From DATATB01 sp036268995 (GTDB lineage Bacteria > Planctomycetota > Planctomycetia > Pirellulales > PNKZ01), in NCBI GenBank assembly GCA_036268995.1, contig DATATB010000018.1, positions 1 through 35,173 on the forward strand: a stretch of DNA of 35,173 bases, written 5' to 3'. The first letter of the stretch is position 1. Each line of letters begins with the position of its first letter. The notes beneath the pieces are model-generated. The model was not told the DNA's origin. It saw only the letters and a program-made list of their open reading frames with translations, and made no database searches. The position numbers and the translations under genes were made by a program. Positions 24,561 to 31,676 of the stretch are shown one piece after another.

Positions 24561-25268
24561 ATGAAGCCAGAAGAGATGCCAATGACCTTTATAGCATCAT
24601 CCACCCAGGACGCGCTCAAAGACAATACTGAGCTGTTAGTTCAGTTGCATATCGCCGAGTATCAGGCGCTTACTACCCGATGCACGTACTGGATTACTTT
24701 GCAGTTCAGCCTGTGGCCTATTCTCCTGCTCTACCTGGCCCTGATTGTTCAACTTTGGACATCTATTCCGCACGAGATTGTACTTTGGGGGTCGTTGGCC
24801 GTCGCTGAATTCATTGTGCTTATATATTACCAGCTTAATGGTGAACATTACCATTGCATTGTATATATCGAAGAGCACGTACGCCCGTTAATTGAGAGCC
24901 TCATCGGCCAAAGGCGGTTTTGGGAGTACGAAGGATATCTCAATCGGGCGCGCTGCGGAAAGGCCGCGTGGTACGAACTCGCGCCGGCGATTATCGTAGC
25001 GGTATGTGTTGTGGCATTGACACTATTCCGTATGGGTGCTTGGTCATTTGGTGACTTGGTGGGGCTTCTATTATGTGGGCCGTTCGCCGGATGCCTAGTG
25101 TATCAGAGTAAAGTGGTGGTACAGCTTAGATCGCGGTTTGTTGGTCCCCTTGTCGCGACTCCTGGGTCTGCCGGTAGCAATCATGAGGATGCCTTGCCAC
25201 TTTCCGCGGACAATCCTGCCGCTCATCGGTCTTCGCGACCTGGCGCTGATTGCGACGATGATCTATAG
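24561..25268 (+). CDS. Four-helix membrane protein, C-terminus replaced by recombinase remnant
   Basis: A 235-residue protein from ATG 24561; upstream in-frame sequence is not protein-like. A polar N-terminal 40 residues is followed by two hydrophobic helices (about 45-70 and 74-97), a 50-residue hydrophilic loop with 'EHYHCIVYIEEHVRPLI', and two more helices (about 134-157 and 160-185). The last 40 residues (from about 25145) are low-complexity and run, in a different frame, over the remnant of a tyrosine recombinase, so the natural C-terminus was probably lost. The DNA is AT-richer than its neighbours, pointing to recent arrival. No family recognised; the 2+2 helix plan resembles small membrane effectors of defence systems, but that is only a resemblance. 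Confidence 0.6.
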   Translation: MKPEEMPMTFIASSTQDALKDNTELLVQLHIAEYQALTTRCTYWITLQFSLWPILLLYLALIVQLWTSIPHEIVLWGSLAVAEFIVLIYYQLNGEHYHCIVYIEEHVRPLIESLIGQRRFWEYEGYLNRARCGKAAWYELAPAIIVAVCVVALTLFRMGAWSFGDLVGLLLCGPFAGCLVYQSKVVVQLRSRFVGPLVATPGSAGSNHEDALPLSADNPAAHRSSRPGADCDDDL

Positions 25269-25392
25269 CTTCGCCCGCGTGTCCGCCATGCGTGGAAGAC
25301 TCCTCAAGATCCGCCGTATACATTCGAATGTCCCGTGTGATGGTTTCGGAACGATCATCAACTACGACGCGTTCATCGAGCAGCAATCGTAG
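25138..25392 (+). pseudogene. Remnant of a second tyrosine recombinase
   Basis: In the frame of 25138, the peptide 'IGLRDLALIATMIYSFARVSAM' (given here as family pattern G-L-R-D-x-A-L-I-x-x-M-x-Y-S-F-A-R-V) matches the start of the catalytic domain of planctomycete XerC-like recombinases, whose first catalytic arginine lies in 'SFARVSA'. Shortly afterwards the similarity becomes patchy ('NVPCD', 'INYDAFIEQQ', resembling the later 'VPCHHNLEEYLxAYI' block), and a stop follows at 25390. Most of the gene is missing. It overlaps the 3' end of the membrane protein gene in another frame. Confidence 0.55.
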
Positions 25393-25478
25393 TTGAAGGC
25401 CGGCGAGGCACTAATTCGAAGACTGCAAGATGCCCTTCAGGCGAACGCGCCTCACCGAAACCGGCATGTGGGAATTCA

Positions 25479-25760
25479 ATGAAAGCGCCGCTTAATCTTT
25501 CGCGGGACCAGCTTCATCTCGTGCAGAGGATTCTGGCGAACCACGTTCCGGATCGTGAAGTTCTGGCATTCGGGTCGCGGGTACACCGAAGAAGATGTCA
25601 GACCTGGACCTCTGCATCGTTGCGACGAGTTGCTGCCGAGCGCCGTCCTCGATCAACAGCGCGACGCATTTGCGCATTCGCCGCTGCCGCTGTTCAGCCG
25701 CGTGCAAATCTGCCAAGGCGGCAATGCGCGGAAGCGAATGCCACTAGGCGTTAGCCGGCC
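25479..25760 (+). pseudogene. Frameshifted MNT-type nucleotidyltransferase (minimal, HEPN-partner class)
   Basis: Three successive frames together spell a MNT nucleotidyltransferase. First (frame of 25479): 'LNLSRDQLHLVQRILANHVP' then 'DREVLAFGSRV', with the GS motif. Next (around 25598): 'SDLDLCIV', the DxD catalytic block. Then (from 25624): 'DELLPSAVLDQQRDAFAHSP'. Each junction needs a one-base loss. Later sequence is no longer recognisable. Such proteins are AMP-transferring antitoxins paired with HEPN toxins; no HEPN gene is visible nearby. The number of lesions makes function very unlikely. Confidence 0.75.
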
Positions 25761-26043
25761 GGCAGCGACCGGATTTCACCGCTCTGCTTCGTCTCAGGAC
25801 TTAATTACTTCGAAAAAGCGGGCATATAGGTAGAGCAGCCCGCTTAGTCATGACAGGGTGCTGTTTCTGCAGCTTCGCCGCGCAACAGCTCGTCGGATTT
25901 ACTATCGACCGTCACGGCAACCGCCGCAGCCCAAGAATGCGATCCGGCTCCAGGTGGCCTGGGCCGCCGTCCCCGCCCGCGAGGCAGAAGCCCGGTCGCA
26001 GTCACGTTGCCCACAATCAATCCGTTCGCGAAAGGAGGCCCTT
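25761..26043. other. Non-coding stretch before the accessory operon
   Basis: No protein-like frame. AGCGGGC and GCCCGCT near 25816-25845 could pair around a loop of about 14 bases. Otherwise I see only the strong ribosome site CGAAAGGAGG at 26029-26038, which belongs to the next gene. A clear promoter for the operon was not found. Confidence 0.4.
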
Positions 26044-26241
26044 TTGCCACTCACCACGCTTCCGCTGATCGTCGCCTGCCTGGCCCTGCTGCTGATCACG
26101 CTTGCCTTCGTGCGGGAAAGGCATCTGCGCGTCGCCTTGCAGGCGCTACTGACCCGTTTTCTAGCACACTGGAGACCCCATGCACCAAATCAAGATCCGC
26201 GCTGTCCTAATCGCACTGGCGATACTGATCGCCGGATGTGA
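26044..26241 (+). CDS. Small single-helix membrane protein, first gene of accessory operon
   Basis: A 65-residue ORF starting at TTG 26044, supported by CGAAAGGAGG ending five bases before it. Residues 4-22 are a continuous hydrophobic helix ('LPLIVACLALLLITLAF'), followed by a basic amphipathic segment and a polar, Arg/Asp-rich tail. The last 62 bases overlap the lipoprotein gene. No family recognised. The ribosome site is the main support; without it the ORF would be marginal. Confidence 0.55.
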   Translation: MPLTTLPLIVACLALLLITLAFVRERHLRVALQALLTRFLAHWRPHAPNQDPRCPNRTGDTDRRM

Positions 26242-26677
26242 CGAAGAGGAACTGGCCCGCCAAGCAAACGAGTATGCCGCTCGCCAGGCCGAGCAAAACC
26301 AGCAGATCACTAAGCTCAACGAGCAGGTCACCGAGGGCACCAAGCGCCTGGTCGAGTCCGATGCCCAGATGCGACAGGATTTTCTTGTAGCGCACCGCGA
26401 CCTGGAAAGCGAACGCAAGCAAATCGCCACCCAGCGACATCGAGATCCGATCGTCGCCAACGCGCTGCTAGACGCGGCCCTGTTGGTCGCCTGCGTGCTG
26501 CCCATTGTGCTGGCAATTTATGTTGTGCGGAACGCCGGCGAACAGAGTCCGGATGACGGTTTGGCCGAGTTGCTGGTCCAGGAATTCGCCAGCGAAGAGC
26601 CGATGTTGCTGCCACGGCCAGCGAGCGAACTTCGAGCGATTCCCAACGATCTGCCTGCTTCGCTCCCTGCCAAGTAG
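26180..26677 (+). CDS. Lipoprotein with coiled coil and internal membrane helix
   Basis: A 165-residue protein starting at ATG 26180, with GGAG six bases before. Signal peptide and lipobox 'LIAGC' place the lipidated cysteine at about residue 20. Residues 25-90 form a Gln/Glu/Arg-rich coiled coil; a hydrophobic helix (about 97-114, 'LLDAALLVACVLPIVLAIYV') follows, then an acidic C-terminal tail. The combination of lipid anchor and second helix resembles bacteriophage-type spanin or envelope-tether proteins, but no homolog was recognised. It is the second gene of the accessory operon. Confidence 0.65.
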   Translation: MHQIKIRAVLIALAILIAGCDEEELARQANEYAARQAEQNQQITKLNEQVTEGTKRLVESDAQMRQDFLVAHRDLESERKQIATQRHRDPIVANALLDAALLVACVLPIVLAIYVVRNAGEQSPDDGLAELLVQEFASEEPMLLPRPASELRAIPNDLPASLPAK

Positions 26678-26720
26678 TCTGCCTAGCGGATTGATCCCTG
26701 TTTACGAAAGGATTGTACCG

Positions 26721-26951
26721 ATGCGGTTCGATCCCGCTCGATGCCCAGAATGCGGAGATTTGCCCAAGGGCACGTGTGACGTGATTCCGGCAATCGCGCT
26801 TCTGTATTTCGACGACGACGATGATGCCGCCGAGTTCGCCGGTGAATCTGAGGTTCTTTGGGATGGGCAGGAAACCCCGACCAACGCCGATGGGCTTATC
26901 GACGTGATCTGTCCCAACGGGCACGTCTGGCAGGCAGAACTGGAAGGATGA
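26721..26951 (+). CDS. Small zinc-ribbon-like acidic protein
   Basis: A 76-residue protein from ATG 26721, preceded by CGAAAGGA. It has a CPECG knuckle near the N-terminus (residues about 8-12) and a second cysteine/histidine pair near the C-terminus ('VICPNGHVWQ'), consistent with a zinc ribbon. Between them is a run of five aspartates. It directly precedes the DUF1257 gene (41-base gap). Such ribbons often accompany DUF1257/DUF2997 clusters; the binding partner is unknown. Confidence 0.75.
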   Translation: MRFDPARCPECGDLPKGTCDVIPAIALLYFDDDDDAAEFAGESEVLWDGQETPTNADGLIDVICPNGHVWQAELEG

Positions 26952-26992
26952 GTTCGGTCGCGACCGTTTCAGAATCACGAAAGGAGGATTGC

Positions 26993-27364
26993 GTGTCCCA
27001 TATCGTTCAAATTCAGACCGAGGTGCGCGACGCGGCAGCCGTGCGGGCTGCTTGCCAGCGCCTTGGACTTTCCCAACCAACGAACCGCCAAGTCCGGCTG
27101 TTCAGTGCCGAAGTCACCGGCCTGGCTGTCGAACTGCCCAGCTGGCGCTATCCGGTCGTGTGCGATCTGGCTTCGGGCCAGCTCAAGTACGACAACTTCG
27201 GCGGCCATTGGGGCAATCAGCAGCAGCTCGACCAGTTTCTGCAGGCCTACGCCGTCGAAAGAGCCAAGATCGAAGCTCGCAAGCGTGGCCACAGTGTCAC
27301 TGAGCAATCGCTGGCCGACGGCTCGATCAAGCTGACCATCCAGGTCGCTGGAGGTGCCGCTTGA
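26993..27364 (+). CDS. DUF1257 (Ycf35-like) protein
   Basis: A 123-residue protein starting at GTG 26993, with CGAAAGGAGG ending five bases upstream. It matches the DUF1257/Ycf35 family along its whole length: 'SHIVQIQTEVRDAAAVRAAC', 'VRLFSAEVTGLAVELPSWRYPVVCDL', 'KYDNFGGHWGNQ', 'FLQAYAVERAKIEARKRGHSV' and 'GSIKLTIQV'. The family is known from plastid and cyanobacterial genomes and from scattered bacteria; its biochemical role is unknown. The stop codon overlaps the TTG start of the DUF2997 gene (CTTGA), so the two are translationally coupled. Confidence 0.88.
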   Translation: MSHIVQIQTEVRDAAAVRAACQRLGLSQPTNRQVRLFSAEVTGLAVELPSWRYPVVCDLASGQLKYDNFGGHWGNQQQLDQFLQAYAVERAKIEARKRGHSVTEQSLADGSIKLTIQVAGGAA

Positions 27365-27549
27365 ATCAGATTATCGAGATCATTGTTTCACCCACCGGCC
27401 AGACCTCGGTCCAGACCAAAGGTTTCACTGGCTCAAGCTGCCAGGATGCCAGCCGATTCATCGAGCAGGCACTGGGCCAACGCACTAGCGAACAGTTAAT
27501 GCCCGAGTTTTACCAGCCCGCGCAAAGCCGGCTGCATGAGGAGGCATAA
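27361..27549 (+). CDS. DUF2997 protein
   Basis: A 62-residue protein starting at TTG 27361, inside the end of the DUF1257 gene, with GGAGG about six bases before. It reads 'NQIIEIIVSPTGQTSVQTKG' followed by 'SSCQDASRFIEQALG', the pattern of DUF2997, a small beta-beta-alpha domain almost always encoded next to DUF1257. The single Cys in 'SCQ' is a conserved family feature. Its TAA overlaps the ATG of the next gene by one base. Function unknown; obligate partnership with DUF1257 is likely. Confidence 0.85.
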   Translation: MNQIIEIIVSPTGQTSVQTKGFTGSSCQDASRFIEQALGQRTSEQLMPEFYQPAQSRLHEEA

Positions 27550-27773
27550 TGGCCACAGCAACTCGTCGTCGCGTGCTCCGTAGCTCAACTGCACCAGTCG
27601 CCAATCATCGGCAGCAGATTCAGATCGAACGCAAGCGGTCGCAGCTTGAAAAAGAGCGAGCCAGCTTAAACCGTTGGATGCGCCGCTTGAAGCGAGCATT
27701 CCGTGCCGTCGAAAAACAGCAATCTCGCGTTGCCCGGCTCGAGCGGCAAATAGCCGCTCTTGAGCGCTCTTAG
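27549..27773 (+). CDS. Small basic coiled-coil protein
   Basis: A 74-residue ORF whose ATG overlaps the DUF2997 stop codon (TAATG). Residues 20-74 are a continuous Arg/Lys/Glu coiled coil ('IERKRSQLEKERASLNRWM', 'VEKQQSRVARLERQIAALE'). The strong basic charge would allow nucleic-acid binding. It precedes the AAA ATPase by 62 bases, a gap that contains three near-copies of GGCCATCCT. No family recognised, but coupling to DUF2997 shows it belongs to the same module. Confidence 0.75.
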   Translation: MATATRRRVLRSSTAPVANHRQQIQIERKRSQLEKERASLNRWMRRLKRAFRAVEKQQSRVARLERQIAALERS

Positions 27774-27835
27774 CCTGGCCATCCTGGCCATCCTGGTCAG
27801 CTTACTTCCCGCCCCTTGTTCTCTGGAGAAATCCC

Positions 27836-29332
27836 ATGACGCTCGCAGTGCGTCTGGCTGAATATGTGCGCGCGTGCTTCACCGGCCTATGGGTCGAATC
27901 GCACGAACATGACGATGCCTTGGCCGAAATCGCCCAGCTCTGCCGCCGGGAGAATTGGCGGCTGGCAACCTGGTCTATTGACCAGGGGCTGAAGATTGCC
28001 GGTCAAAGTGGCGAGGCTGATGCCGGCGCCGGCGATCCACTGGCTGCAATTCGTTCGCTCAATGCCTTGTCCAGCACCGACAGCTCAGCGCTGCTGGTGC
28101 TGGTGAACTTTCACCGGTTTCTGAACTCTGCTGAAGTCGTGCAGACGCTGGCTACCCAAGTCACAGCCGGCAAGCAAAACCGCACGTTCATCGTGATCCT
28201 GTCGCCCGTTGTGCAGATTCCGACTGAGCTGGAAAAAGCCTTTGCCGTGATTGAGCACGAGCTACCCGACCGCGACCAGATCGAGCAGATTGCCCGCGGC
28301 GTAGCAACCGAGCCTGGCGAAATCCCCGAGGGCGACGGCCTGGTTGCGATTCTCGACGCCGCGGCCGGTTTGACGCGCATGGAAGCTGAGAACGCGTTTT
28401 CGTTGAGCCTGGTTCGGCATACGCAGCTTGTTCCCGAAGCTATCTGGGAGCTGAAAGCGGGAATGCTAAAAAAAAGCGGCACGTTGCAACTGCATCGAGG
28501 TAGCGAGCGGTTCAGCGAGCTTGGCGGCCTGGAATCGCTGAAGAGCTTTTGCTTGCGCGCCATGCGCCGGCGTGCGAACCAGAACTCCGATGTCCGGCCG
28601 CGTGGCGTGCTTCTGCTTTCGCCGCCAGGCTGCGGGAAAAGCGCGTTTTGCAAATCGCTTGGCAACGAAACGGGCAGGCCCGTGCTCACGCTCGACGTGG
28701 GCTCGCTGCTGGGCAGCCTGGTCGGCCAAAGCGAACAGAACATCAGGCATGCCCTGCGGATCGCCGACGCGATGGCACCCTGCGTATTATTCTGTGACGA
28801 AATCGAAAAGGCTTTGAGCGGCGTGGCTGGCTCGGGGCAAACCGATTCGGGCGTTTCAGCCCGTTTGTTCGGCCGGCTGCTGACGTGGTTGAACGACCAC
28901 GAAAGCGACGTGTTCTTCGTGGGCACCTGTAACGACATCAGCAAGCTGCCGCCCGAGTTCTCAAGAGCTGAGCGTTTTGACGGGGTTTTCTTCGTTGATC
29001 TACCGGACGTGGCGCAGCGGCGAGCTATCTGGAAGCTTTACATTGACAAGTTCGGCCTGGACACCACGCAGCCCAAGCCTGTCGATGCCGATTGGACAGG
29101 CGCCGAAATTCGCGCTTGCTGCCGCCTGGCGGCGCTTCTTGAAGTTTCGCTGGTCGAAGCAGCACAGAATGTTGTTCCCGTCGCCCGTACCGCCGGCGAA
29201 GCTGTCGAGCGCTTACGAAGCTGGGCCCACGAGCGGTGTTTATCGGCTGACCGGCCCGGCATCTACAAGCGCGATGGCGTCCGGGGCCAAAAGCCCGGCC
29301 GCAAGGTCAATCGTGACCCATCGCAGAACTAA
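27836..29332 (+). CDS. AAA ATPase, Ycf46-like
   Basis: A 498-residue protein from ATG 27836, preceded by GGAG. The N-terminal half (1-225) is a degenerate RecA-like domain ('LLVLVNFHRFLNSAEVVQTL', 'FIVILSPVVQIPTELEKAF'), as in plastid/cyanobacterial Ycf46. The C-terminal AAA+ domain has Walker A 'PPGCGKS' (G265-S269), Walker B 'VLFCDEIEKAL' (D321-E322), sensor 1 'FVGTCND' and an arginine-finger region 'SRAERFDGVFFVDLP'; the lid domain follows ('WTGAEIRACCRLAALLEVSL'). All residues for ATP hydrolysis are present. The co-occurrence with DUF1257 (Ycf35) and DUF2997 repeats a pairing known from cyanobacteria and plastids. It probably works as a remodelling hexamer on a protein or nucleic-acid complex; the substrate is unknown. 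Confidence 0.88.
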   Translation: MTLAVRLAEYVRACFTGLWVESHEHDDALAEIAQLCRRENWRLATWSIDQGLKIAGQSGEADAGAGDPLAAIRSLNALSSTDSSALLVLVNFHRFLNSAEVVQTLATQVTAGKQNRTFIVILSPVVQIPTELEKAFAVIEHELPDRDQIEQIARGVATEPGEIPEGDGLVAILDAAAGLTRMEAENAFSLSLVRHTQLVPEAIWELKAGMLKKSGTLQLHRGSERFSELGGLESLKSFCLRAMRRRANQNSDVRPRGVLLLSPPGCGKSAFCKSLGNETGRPVLTLDVGSLLGSLVGQSEQNIRHALRIADAMAPCVLFCDEIEKALSGVAGSGQTDSGVSARLFGRLLTWLNDHESDVFFVGTCNDISKLPPEFSRAERFDGVFFVDLPDVAQRRAIWKLYIDKFGLDTTQPKPVDADWTGAEIRACCRLAALLEVSLVEAAQNVVPVARTAGEAVERLRSWAHERCLSADRPGIYKRDGVRGQKPGRKVNRDPSQN

Positions 29333-29407
29333 CCAGGCGGCAAAACAGTCACGCCCAGCTGCCGCTCGTCGCCATGTTTCCTTACATTCAATCCAGGACA
29401 ACTGAGC

Positions 29408-30139
29408 ATGGGACTGACCATTCACTACAGCCTGCATACGAAAACCCGCAGCAAGCTGGCGGCCCGGGCGCTAGTTGGCAAGCTGCGCGAGCGGGCCATG
29501 GACCTCCCGCTGGAGCGGGTGAGCGAAATCGTCGAACTGGAGCAGGACGCTTGCCAGTTCGAGCATTGTAGCCCGGACGACCCCACTCGCTGGCTGCTGA
29601 TCCAAGCCTGTGGATTCATTGAGGGTGGCGCCGGCGATGATGTGCAATTCGATCGCAGGGTCGCACCGCAGCATGTGATCGCCTTCTCCACCTGGCCAGG
29701 TCAAGGCTGCGAACAAGCCAACTTCGGTCTGTGCCGCTATCCATCGACGGTTTCCGTGCCGGATCCCCGCCAGCCCGACCGCTTTCGAACGATCCGTACA
29801 CGGCTGGACGGCTGGCGCTGGGGTAGTTTTTGCAAGACGCAGTACGCCTCGAATCCCGAGTGCGGCGGCTTCGAGAACTTTTTGCGCTGCCACATGGCTG
29901 TGGTGGCTTTGCTCGAGCACGCTCGGAAGCTGGAGATCTTGTCCAGCCTCAGCGACGAGGGCGGCTTCTGGGAAAATCGGGATTTGCGCGCCTTGGCCCA
30001 GACGGTCGGCGCATGGAACGAACTCATCGCCGGCTGGGCCGGCCGGCTCAAGGATGATTTTGGTCCGGAGTTCGTTTCCCAGATCAGCCAGTTTCCGAAC
30101 TTCGAGCATCTGGAGGCCAAGGGACGCGAGCGGGCGTGA
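29408..30139 (+). CDS. Conserved-looking hypothetical protein of the accessory operon
   Basis: A 243-residue soluble protein. It begins 'MGLTIHYSLHTKTRSKLAAR', continues with 'CGFIEGGAGDDVQFDRRVAP', 'FGLCRYPSTVSVPD', 'GWRWGSFCKTQYASNPECGG' and 'FENFLRCHMAVVALLEHARK', and ends in a charged helical region. Four cysteines and two histidines in the middle could bind a metal. No recognised domain. It lies 75 bases after the AAA gene and 107 bases before the ligase gene on the same strand, so it is probably part of the operon. The composition and codon use are fully protein-like. Confidence 0.8.
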   Translation: MGLTIHYSLHTKTRSKLAARALVGKLRERAMDLPLERVSEIVELEQDACQFEHCSPDDPTRWLLIQACGFIEGGAGDDVQFDRRVAPQHVIAFSTWPGQGCEQANFGLCRYPSTVSVPDPRQPDRFRTIRTRLDGWRWGSFCKTQYASNPECGGFENFLRCHMAVVALLEHARKLEILSSLSDEGGFWENRDLRALAQTVGAWNELIAGWAGRLKDDFGPEFVSQISQFPNFEHLEAKGRERA

Positions 30140-30246
30140 TTTTCGCGCTCGCAGCCATGCGCTGCAACTTCGCAATTTCATCGAGCGGTGGTTGGGCACT
30201 AGCCCGGCTGCCGCTTGTTTCAATTTCTGATCATCCCGGAGGTTTT

Positions 30247-31254
30247 ATGCCTGATCTGCAAGACGGCGAGTCAACTGAGGTTCAAGGCTCAGCCCGCTTG
30301 CCGTACATCCTGAAGAACGTAGGCGGCGTTTACTCATGCACCTGTCCCGCATGGAGAAACCAGTCGCTGCCAATCGAACGGCGCACCTGCAAACACCTGA
30401 TTCGTTACCGAGGTGAACAAGCCGAAGCAGAACGACTTGCTCGCACCGTTAGCCCACCAGCTATCGACACGTCCAAAGCAACAGCCCCGCCCATTCTGCT
30501 GGCCGAAAGCTGGGACAACGCCACCGACGTCATAAGCTGGTGGCTAAGCGAAAAACTTGACGGCGTCCGAGCGTACTGGGATGGTAAGCGGTTTTTGTCT
30601 CGGCAAGGAAATGTTTTCCACGCACCCGACTGGTTCACGGCCGGTTTGCCCACCATTCCGCTCGACGGTGAGCTTTGGCTGGCCCGTAAGGCGTTCCAGC
30701 GCACGGTCAGCATTGTGCGCCGCCACGATGGCAACAGTCTGTGGGCGCACATCAAATTCCGCATCTTTGATGCCCCGGCTCTGCGTGAGCCGTTTGAGGA
30801 GCGCATCGAGTACCTCTGCGATTGCTTTTCACAGCTTCGGTTGCGTTACGTCGGCGTACTGCCTCAGCAGCAATGTCGCAGCCTGGAGCACCTACGCGAT
30901 GAACTGGAACTGGTCCTGGCCGGCGGCGGCGAAGGTCTGATGCTGCGGCAACCTGGATCGCAATACGAATCCGGCCGTTCAAGCACGCTGCTGAAAGTGA
31001 AACGCTTCCATGACGCCGAAGCCCAGGTGATCGAACACCAGCCCGGCGCCGGTCGCCACAAAGGGCGAATGGGCGCGCTACTCGTCCAGTTGCCAGACGG
31101 CACGACCTTCTCCGTTGGAACCGGCTTCACTGATGCCCAACGGGAAGATCCGCCGCCGGTGGGCACCCAGATCACTTTCCGCTACCAGGAACTCACTGAT
31201 CGCGGAGTGCCACGTTTTCCGTCGTTTGTGCGTGTGCGGGCTGACGCTCCCTAA
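30247..31254 (+). CDS. Minimal ATP-dependent polynucleotide ligase with N-terminal SWIM zinc finger
   Basis: A 335-residue protein starting at ATG 30247 with GGAGG just before. Residues 29-52 contain a SWIM-type zinc finger (C31-x-C33 ... C48-x-H50, 'YSCTCPAW...RTCKHLI'). The ligase core has motif I 'SEKLDGVRAYW' with the adenylated Lys103, Ia 'SRQGNVF', III-like 'LDGELWL' (E142), IV 'EGLMLRQPG' and V 'LLKVKRF'. A short OB domain ends the protein ('MGALLVQLPDGTTFSVGTGF', 'ITFRYQEL', 'PRFPSFVRVR'). This is the small LigE/LigB-like type lacking an N-terminal DNA-binding domain; the SWIM finger may replace it. It would seal nicks in DNA (or DNA/RNA), using ATP. As the last gene of the operon, it suggests the module acts on nucleic acids. 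Confidence 0.88.
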   Translation: MPDLQDGESTEVQGSARLPYILKNVGGVYSCTCPAWRNQSLPIERRTCKHLIRYRGEQAEAERLARTVSPPAIDTSKATAPPILLAESWDNATDVISWWLSEKLDGVRAYWDGKRFLSRQGNVFHAPDWFTAGLPTIPLDGELWLARKAFQRTVSIVRRHDGNSLWAHIKFRIFDAPALREPFEERIEYLCDCFSQLRLRYVGVLPQQQCRSLEHLRDELELVLAGGGEGLMLRQPGSQYESGRSSTLLKVKRFHDAEAQVIEHQPGAGRHKGRMGALLVQLPDGTTFSVGTGFTDAQREDPPPVGTQITFRYQELTDRGVPRFPSFVRVRADAP

Positions 31255-31676
31255 CCGGAAGGTAGACGGCCTTGGCGAGCCGCAATTTCCGTGACGCGCT
31301 TCGCGGCTCGCCATTGGCCTGACGGAAAACGGTCCAACGGTGGCAGATCCGAGGAAACGGGTGACTTTACGACACACTTCGAGGCAGGACAAGAGCGGCG
31401 TGTATGGCGCGGACGGTGGAGGAAACGACTACGCGTGCTTTCAGCGATCGCCCGGCGACTTCCAAATGGGACGGCGCCCTGGCAAGCCAGTGGCTCCCGG
31501 CGCAGAGCCGCCGGCGCGCCGCTATTGCTATTGCTGGCTTTGAAAGCGTTGCGCGAGTCACCGGAATAGTTTGGTGTCCTCACGCTGGAGCTGCGCGGCG
31601 ATCCCCTGGAGTTTTGACGAGTCGCGCCTAACTTGTGGATCACCGCCTGCATTGGGAATGGTCGCTCCATGAGTTG
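31255..31676. other. Gene-poor stretch between convergent genes, with a hairpin
   Basis: Contains a ten-base-pair perfect stem (GGCGAGCCGC 31274-31283 with GCGGCTCGCC 31303-31312, 19-base loop) just after the ligase gene. Without a T-run it is a weak terminator candidate. A GTG-started 67-codon frame at 31340-31543 exists but has unremarkable composition, and I do not count it as a gene. Nothing else is recognisable. Confidence 0.45.

Noticed and set aside
26044..31254. Interpretation as a prophage late-gene cluster (lipoprotein as spanin)
   Set aside because: No capsid, terminase, portal or tail gene is present; the DUF1257/DUF2997/AAA set is not a phage morphogenesis module.
31340..31543. 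A 67-codon GTG-started plus-strand frame after the ligase
   Set aside because: No ribosome site, no family resemblance, low-complexity Gly/Pro/Arg end; not enough support for a gene.
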